NCBI GenBank assembly: GCA_027081565.1
Contig: JALWKG010000399.1
Location: 1 to 9,086 of the forward strand
Direction of reading: 5' to 3'
Length of the DNA stretch: 9,086 nt
DNA from: Helicobacteraceae bacterium
GTDB taxonomy: Bacteria > Campylobacterota > Campylobacteria > Campylobacterales > Sulfurimonadaceae
Each line of letters begins with the position of its first letter. The first letter of the stretch is position 1. Below are positions 5,766-9,086 of the stretch, one piece after another. Under the pieces are notes generated by a model that had not been told where the DNA came from, searched no databases, and was given only the letters and a program-made list of their open reading frames with translations. A program made the position numbers and the translations under genes.

Positions 5766-7051
5766 TGAACTTTACAGGACTCTCTCTCGACCAGGCACCG
5801 CCTATCTCAGCACCCGTGCGTTTCTTTTTAACAGCGCCCCTGTTTGCGATGGCCGCAGCACTACTCATCTTGTGGACAGACCCTTCGGTCTTGTTGAGCC
5901 GCTATAGCCTTGAGACCATAGTGGTGACCCACTTTTTTACTATAGGTTTTGCTGCTATGGTGATGCTTGGTGCCTTGCAGCAGATGCTGCCTGTTTTGGC
6001 AGGAGTCGCCGTTCCTAGAGCCGCTTTAGTGGCAACGACCTCACATATATTGATCTCACTTGGACTGGTTCTGATGGCGGTAGGACTTTTGGAAAGTTTG
6101 AAGGTCGTGATCTTTATAGCAACACTTTCACTGGGTCTTGGCTTTTTAATACTGCTGAGTGCCATTGTCCTTGCCATACGTAAGGTAGAGTTCCTGACCC
6201 CAACTATTCGTGGAATGCGCTGGGCCATCGGTTTTGCCGTGGTCGTTGTGATGTTGGGAATGCACCTTTTAAGTTCGTATGCAACAGGTGTTATGGGTGA
6301 GACCCATCTCAGTTTTGCCAACATGCATGCGGTTCTGGCCATCTTTGGTTTTGCAGGCATCTTGATCATCGGGGTGGCTTTTCAAGTGATCCCGATGTTT
6401 TATGTCACGCCTGCCTTTCATGAGAACTACCAAAAGTACCTTGTCTTAGCCCTTGTCTCAACACTGATCCTCTGGTCAGTGCTTAGTTTTGTGGCAGTTG
6501 AGCTTGCATGGATCGCAAAGACTCTTTTGGTTTTGTTGCTTGCTCTTTTTGGCTACCTTATCATTGAGAAGATGAACCAACGTAAACGCCCCATCGCTGA
6601 CATTACGGTCTATTACTGGAGAGTGAGCGGCGGTATGGCTATTTTGGGTGGCATACTCTGGCTAAGCTCTGGATTTATAGAGACAGAGATCTTGTCCTTT
6701 GTCGGTGTTATCATCGGTGGTGGTTTTATGATGGGTGTGATGAGTGGTATGCTTTACAAGATCATTCCCTTTTTAGTCTGGTTTCATCTAAATGGTATGG
6801 GTTACATGAGTATTGCGAGTATGGGGGAGATGGTCCATAAAAAAATGGCACTGACCCAGTTTGTCTTGTTCCTTCTCTCCTTGGCACTCTTTAGTTTGGC
6901 TTTTTGGTTCCCTGTTTTGATGAAGTTTGGTGCGCTCAGCTTACTTGTCTCTATGGTGCTGCTCGAAGTCAACCTTGTCCGGGCCTACAAAAACTATATA
7001 GAGACGCGAAAACGAAAACCTGACTTTGACATGAGTGGTATGCAAGGCTAA
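5765..7051 (+). CDS. 12-helix membrane protein, NnrS / heme-copper oxidase subunit I-like
   Basis: 428 residues with about twelve hydrophobic helices. It resembles the NnrS and heme-copper-oxidase-subunit-I-like membrane proteins: THFFTIGFAAMVMLGALQQM (55-74) carries His56 in the place of a helix-II heme ligand, and further His occur at 167, 181, 188 (ANMHAVL) and 341 (VWFHLNG) in or near helices. NnrS is a heme and copper membrane protein linked to nitric oxide metabolism. The exact subfamily is uncertain, as this protein lacks the N-terminal motifs I would expect of typical NnrS. It overlaps the hemerythrin gene by one base and is followed by a globin gene, supporting a role in NO or O2 handling. 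The C-terminal tail is basic and presumably cytoplasmic. No clear GC-rich terminator follows. Confidence 0.75.
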   Translation: MNFTGLSLDQAPPISAPVRFFLTAPLFAMAAALLILWTDPSVLLSRYSLETIVVTHFFTIGFAAMVMLGALQQMLPVLAGVAVPRAALVATTSHILISLGLVLMAVGLLESLKVVIFIATLSLGLGFLILLSAIVLAIRKVEFLTPTIRGMRWAIGFAVVVVMLGMHLLSSYATGVMGETHLSFANMHAVLAIFGFAGILIIGVAFQVIPMFYVTPAFHENYQKYLVLALVSTLILWSVLSFVAVELAWIAKTLLVLLLALFGYLIIEKMNQRKRPIADITVYYWRVSGGMAILGGILWLSSGFIETEILSFVGVIIGGGFMMGVMSGMLYKIIPFLVWFHLNGMGYMSIASMGEMVHKKMALTQFVLFLLSLALFSLAFWFPVLMKFGALSLLVSMVLLEVNLVRAYKNYIETRKRKPDFDMSGMQG

Positions 7052-7090
7052 CTCCTGTAGATATACCCATAAGTCGTTATAGTTGTAGTA

Positions 7091-7107
7091 TTTTACTGAC
7101 AGTAAAA
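7091..7107. promoter_or_regulatory. perfect dyad TTTTACT-GAC-AGTAAAA upstream of the globin gene
   Basis: Two 7-base arms with a 3-base spacer, centred at 7099. A TATAAA at 7130-7135 would give a start near 7142, placing the dyad at about -43. Its core differs from the 5251-5264 dyad, so a different regulator is likely. It lies 40 bases after the stop of the membrane-protein gene, so an A/T-only weak terminator is the alternative. Confidence 0.5.
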
Positions 7108-7160
7108 ATGTTTTAACTTTGCTACTATTTATAAAAGAGTTAAGACAGTAGGAATCTAAT

Positions 7161-7589
7161 ATGAGTTTATCACCAAGAGCTATCGAGATCGTAAAGGTCA
7201 CGGCTGCACCCATAAAAATAAATGCAGAGGTGATCACTAGACGTATGTACGAGATCTTGTTTGCTGACTTCCCAGAGACTAAAGCCCTGTTTGAAGGCAG
7301 TGATCCTGACCAACATAAAAAATTGGCGGCAGTTGTTGCAGCCTATGCTGCTAACATTGAGAACTTAGAGGGCTTAGATACTGCTGTTGAAAAAATAGCT
7401 GTGGCACACGTTAATAAAAACATTAAACCAGAGCATTATCCAATGGTAGGAGCCTCCATCTTAAAAGCGATCAAAGAGGTCTTAGGTGACACCGCTAATG
7501 ATGAGGTCATTGATGCTTGGAAAGAGGCCTATTACTTCTTAGCAGAGATCCTTATAGCTAGAGAGAAAGAGCTGTACACTAAAGCGTAA
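7161..7589 (+). CDS. single-domain globin, nitric oxide detoxification type (Cgb/Vgb-like)
   Basis: 142 residues with no reductase domain, closely matching the globin half of flavohemoglobins and Campylobacter Cgb. Key residues are the B10 Tyr30 (RRMYEILF), a distal Gln51 candidate, the proximal His83 (AVAHVNKNIKPEHYP), Tyr93, and the acidic residue in DAWKEAY. These match the site of NO dioxygenases, which convert NO and O2 to nitrate; the reductant must come from a separate protein. AGGA lies 6-7 bases upstream of the ATG. A dyad at 7091-7107 precedes it. The position after hemerythrin and an NnrS-like protein supports an NO-response role; respiratory O2 delivery is the alternative. It may have its own promoter and ends before a stem-loop at 7615-7663. 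Confidence 0.95.
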   Translation: MSLSPRAIEIVKVTAAPIKINAEVITRRMYEILFADFPETKALFEGSDPDQHKKLAAVVAAYAANIENLEGLDTAVEKIAVAHVNKNIKPEHYPMVGASILKAIKEVLGDTANDEVIDAWKEAYYFLAEILIAREKELYTKA

Positions 7590-7614
7590 CAACTGCCAAT
7601 GACTTTCCACTTTA

Positions 7615-7668
7615 AAAAGTAAGGTCTCTTCACTGACAATCTACATACTTTAGCCTTACTTTTATTTT
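7615..7668 (+). terminator. long-loop stem followed by T-rich tail, probable globin terminator
   Basis: AAAAGTAAGG (7615-7624) pairs perfectly with CCTTACTTTT (7654-7663), followed by ATTTT. The 29-base loop is long and the stem AT-rich, so termination may be inefficient. Position, 25 bases after the globin stop, is appropriate. Confidence 0.5.
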
Positions 7669-7691
7669 AGAGTCCAGATCTGTTTTTTATA

Positions 7692-7728
7692 CAGATTAAT
7701 GGCATGCCATTTAAAAATCTGCTATAGT
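7692..7728 (+). promoter_or_regulatory. aroK promoter with a 14-bp palindrome over the -35 region
   Basis: TATAGT (7723-7728) is a good -10 exactly 6 bases before the aroK ATG, predicting transcription to start at or next to 7735. The perfect palindrome AATGGCATGCCATT (7698-7711) covers where a -35 would sit, and is flanked by CAGATT (7692-7697) and AATCTG (7716-7721), which are complementary. A CAGATCTG palindrome lies just upstream (7675-7682). The arrangement suggests a repressor or activator site. Confidence 0.45.
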
Positions 7729-7734
7729 ACGTCC

Positions 7735-8247
7735 ATGAAAAACAACATAGTATTAATTGGTTTTATGGGTGTAGGTAAGGGTTCTGTAGCACGAGAGATC
7801 GTTCGACAAAGTGGGATGATCGCTATAGATACTGATGATATCATCGAGAGTATGGAAAACAGACGCATTAAAAAGATCTTTGCGGCTGAGGGAGAACCTT
7901 ACTTTCGCGAACTTGAACAGCGTGTTGCCAAATGGCTGCAAGTAAGTGTTAATGATACGTTGATCTCAACGGGTGGTGGCTTTTTTAAGGTACCTAAGTT
8001 GAAAAAGATCGGCACGATCGTACTGTTGGATGCTCCTTTTAAGACCATCTATAAACGTATTATAGACCACCCAAATGCCGCTAAAAAGTTAAAAAAACGT
8101 CCGCTCTTTCAAGAGATAGACAAGGCACAGGCTCTTTATGATGAACGTGAACCTCTCTACAAAGCAGTAGCAGATGTCGTGATCGATGTTTCTGGAAAAG
8201 ATTATGAGAGCATCGCTAAAGAGATCTTAAAAAAGACAGCACAGTAG
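7735..8247 (+). CDS. aroK: shikimate kinase
   Basis: Phosphorylates shikimate at the 3-hydroxyl using ATP, in the cytoplasmic route to chorismate and aromatic amino acids. 170 residues, typical length. Visible sites are the P-loop GFMGVGKGS (9-17), shikimate-binding Asp34 (DTDD), Arg58 (YFRELE), the STGGG loop (78-82), LID Arg122 (KKRPLF) and Arg138 (DEREPLY). The P-loop has Gly16 after Lys15 where most have Ser or Thr, as in adenylate kinases. I chose the ATG at 7735 because the protein then starts MKNNIVLIGFMG like its relatives; an in-frame ATG at 7699 adds 12 residues of non-family sequence and lies upstream of the likely -10. No Shine-Dalgarno precedes 7735, which with the -10 at 7723 suggests a leaderless mRNA. 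Confidence 0.95.
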   Translation: MKNNIVLIGFMGVGKGSVAREIVRQSGMIAIDTDDIIESMENRRIKKIFAAEGEPYFRELEQRVAKWLQVSVNDTLISTGGGFFKVPKLKKIGTIVLLDAPFKTIYKRIIDHPNAAKKLKKRPLFQEIDKAQALYDEREPLYKAVADVVIDVSGKDYESIAKEILKKTAQ

Positions 8248-8248
8248 T

Positions 8249-8268
8249 TACCATCTTAATGGTACAAT
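8249..8268 (+). promoter_or_regulatory. dyad TACCAT-CTTA-ATGGTA overlapping a -10 box
   Basis: Six-base perfect arms (8249-8254 and 8259-8264) start one base after the aroK stop. TACAAT (8263-8268) could be a -10 for the next gene, 25 bases before its ATG, with the dyad acting as an operator. It has no T-tract, so it is not a terminator. Confidence 0.35.
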
Positions 8269-8293
8269 CAGCCTAGAAAAACAAGGAATATAC

Positions 8294-8761
8294 ATGCGTA
8301 AAATAGTTTTAATGGTAGTGATGTTTTCATCACTTCTTTTAGCGTCACCGATACACTGGGCCAAGGATTACAAAAGCGGTATCGCTGAAGCGACTGCGAA
8401 GACCAAGCCTGTGCTTTTTATCTCTTCAAGACACACCTGTAAATACTGTGTTATCTTGGAGCGTACCACTTTGAGCGATCCTAAGATCATTAACGAACTT
8501 AACCGTAACTTTGTAACGATCATTTCGTACAGTGATGAAGGTGATTACCTTCCTAAAGAGTTATGGAGACCGGGCACTCCCGCGATCTGGTTTTTGGATG
8601 AGAAGGGCGAACCTCTTTTTCAACCTATCATGGGTGCGCTTGATGCGGACAACTTCTACAAAGCTTTGATGCTTGTGAAAAAAGAGTACATCAAACGTCT
8701 AAAAGTAGAAGCGCATAACACTACGATCTCACCGAGAAGTGAGACCAACAGCTCTAAGTAA
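8294..8761 (+). CDS. secreted thioredoxin-fold protein with CKYC motif
   Basis: 155 residues. Residues 1-18 form a signal peptide (MRKIVLMVVMF..., LLLAS), so it acts in the periplasm. The mature part begins with HWAKDYKSGIAEA and has a thioredoxin fold: VLFISSRHTCKYCVILE with Cys49 and Cys52 as the redox pair, and a GTPAIWF segment with the cis-proline Pro96. Family relatives include SoxW- and DUF255-like periplasmic thioredoxins that reduce or repair disulfides or deliver electrons, for example in cytochrome c maturation; the partner here is unknown. The tail after about 140 is polar and probably disordered. AAGGAA lies 6 bases upstream of the ATG. It follows aroK by 46 bases and converges on the guanido kinase gene with 3 bases between stops. 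Confidence 0.88.
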   Translation: MRKIVLMVVMFSSLLLASPIHWAKDYKSGIAEATAKTKPVLFISSRHTCKYCVILERTTLSDPKIINELNRNFVTIISYSDEGDYLPKELWRPGTPAIWFLDEKGEPLFQPIMGALDADNFYKALMLVKKEYIKRLKVEAHNTTISPRSETNSSK

Positions 8762-8778
8762 GGCTTAGAGTTTCTTTT
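8750..8778 (+). terminator. intrinsic terminator formed by the ends of two converging genes
   Basis: CTCTAAG (8752-8758), loop TAAGG, CTTAGAG (8764-8770), then TTTCTTTT. The stem extends by one G-U and one A-U pair. The left arm is the last codons of the thioredoxin-fold gene, the loop contains its stop, and the right arm contains the stop of the opposing gene. It should terminate the plus-strand transcript; there is no U-tract in the other direction. Confidence 0.55.
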
Positions 8779-9086
8779 CTGCAGCGATTAATGCTGCGAC
8801 TCCATCATGCATGTCTTGTACACATGCGACCTCTGTAATACCCAAGCGACGACGATTGCTAATGTCAAAAATAGCGGCTTCACTTTCAGAGTGTTCACCA
8901 TGGATCCCACGGATCTGTAGATGATACTGCTCGGTAATGGCTTGAAACTGTTCCTTGTCTTGTGAGAGTTTTGGCAGTTTGATGTGAACACTCGCGCGCA
9001 TAGCTGTTCCGAGGTTGGTAGGACATGAGGTGATGTAACCAAGATGCTCGGAGTGCATAAAGGTGAGTTGTTTCTCTATGGTTCCT
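8765..9086 (-). CDS. ATP:guanido phosphotransferase, arginine kinase-like, C-terminal part
   Basis: The last 106 codons of a gene that continues beyond the right edge; the frame is open through 9086. It matches phosphagen kinases almost without gaps: LTFMHSEHLGYITSCPTNLG carries the reactive Cys, MRASVHIKLPKL follows, then IRGIHGEHSESEA with the Arg and the GEH Glu equivalent to Arg309 and Glu314 of Limulus arginine kinase, and FDISNRRRLGITE. These enzymes reversibly transfer phosphate from ATP to arginine or a related guanidine as an energy buffer. The protein ends right after AAEKKL as animal enzymes do, without the C-terminal extension of the protein-arginine kinase McsB, which also has Gly rather than His in the GEH position. 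Substrate cannot be fixed from this part. Confidence 0.93.
   Translation of the reverse strand, partial: GTIEKQLTFMHSEHLGYITSCPTNLGTAMRASVHIKLPKLSQDKEQFQAITEQYHLQIRGIHGEHSESEAAIFDISNRRRLGITEVACVQDMHDGVAALIAAEKKL

Noticed and set aside
5902..6369. 155-codon minus-strand frame opposite the membrane protein
   Set aside because: It lies wholly inside a strongly supported 12-helix protein gene, its composition is that of an antisense shadow, and it has no recognisable motif.
7699..7734. Upstream ATG for aroK adding 12 residues
   Set aside because: It lies inside the palindrome and upstream of the likely -10; family members start at the equivalent of MKNNIVLIG.
8788..9042. 84-codon minus-strand frame in another phase of the guanido kinase region
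   Set aside because: The arginine kinase motifs are continuous in the other minus-strand frame.
8765..9086. Protein-arginine kinase McsB as the identity of the right-edge gene
   Set aside because: It has GEHSE and DISNRRR rather than the McsB GEGSE/QISNQ type, and lacks the McsB C-terminal extension.

Overview
The window looks like a chromosomal segment of a Campylobacterota bacterium (Epsilonproteobacteria), of the Sulfurimonas/Sulfurovum type. This is inferred from moderate to low GC, a short Cys-type KdsA, a Campylobacter-like shikimate kinase, a single-domain globin of the Cgb type, and short tightly packed genes. No rRNA, tRNA, CRISPR array or intact insertion sequence was seen.

Left part, minus strand (1-3512). 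The left edge holds the start of an unrecognised gene directly behind kdsA (Kdo-8-phosphate synthase, start at 847). A gene-poor stretch of about 615 bases (848-1462) follows; it contains what looks like the broken first codons of a UDP-GlcNAc 2-epimerase gene and one unexplained 42-codon plus-strand reading frame. Next, read leftwards from 3512, comes fba (class II fructose-bisphosphate aldolase), a HEPN protein, an MNT nucleotidyltransferase and a small two-helix membrane protein. Gaps are 9 bases, an 11-base overlap and 27 bases, so these four are probably one transcript: a toxin-antitoxin type pair attached to a glycolysis gene.

Middle (3595-5248). A secreted M23 metallopeptidase faces away from fba. 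A small cupin gene converges on it from the right.

Right-middle (5249-7589). The cupin gene is divergent from a hemerythrin gene, which overlaps by one base a 12-helix NnrS/heme-copper-oxidase-like membrane protein; a single-domain globin follows. Together they suggest a nitric oxide or oxygen handling module. The cupin/hemerythrin intergenic region has a perfect FNR/DNR-type dyad (TTGAC-N4-GTCAA) at about -42 relative to the predicted hemerythrin start of transcription, plus a self-complementary -10 element that can serve both directions. A different dyad lies at about the same distance upstream of the globin gene.

Right end (7735-9086). Shikimate kinase (aroK, possibly translated from a leaderless mRNA) is followed by a secreted thioredoxin-fold protein. 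Converging from the right edge is the C-terminal part of an ATP:guanido phosphotransferase that resembles animal-type arginine kinases, an unusual gene for a bacterium.
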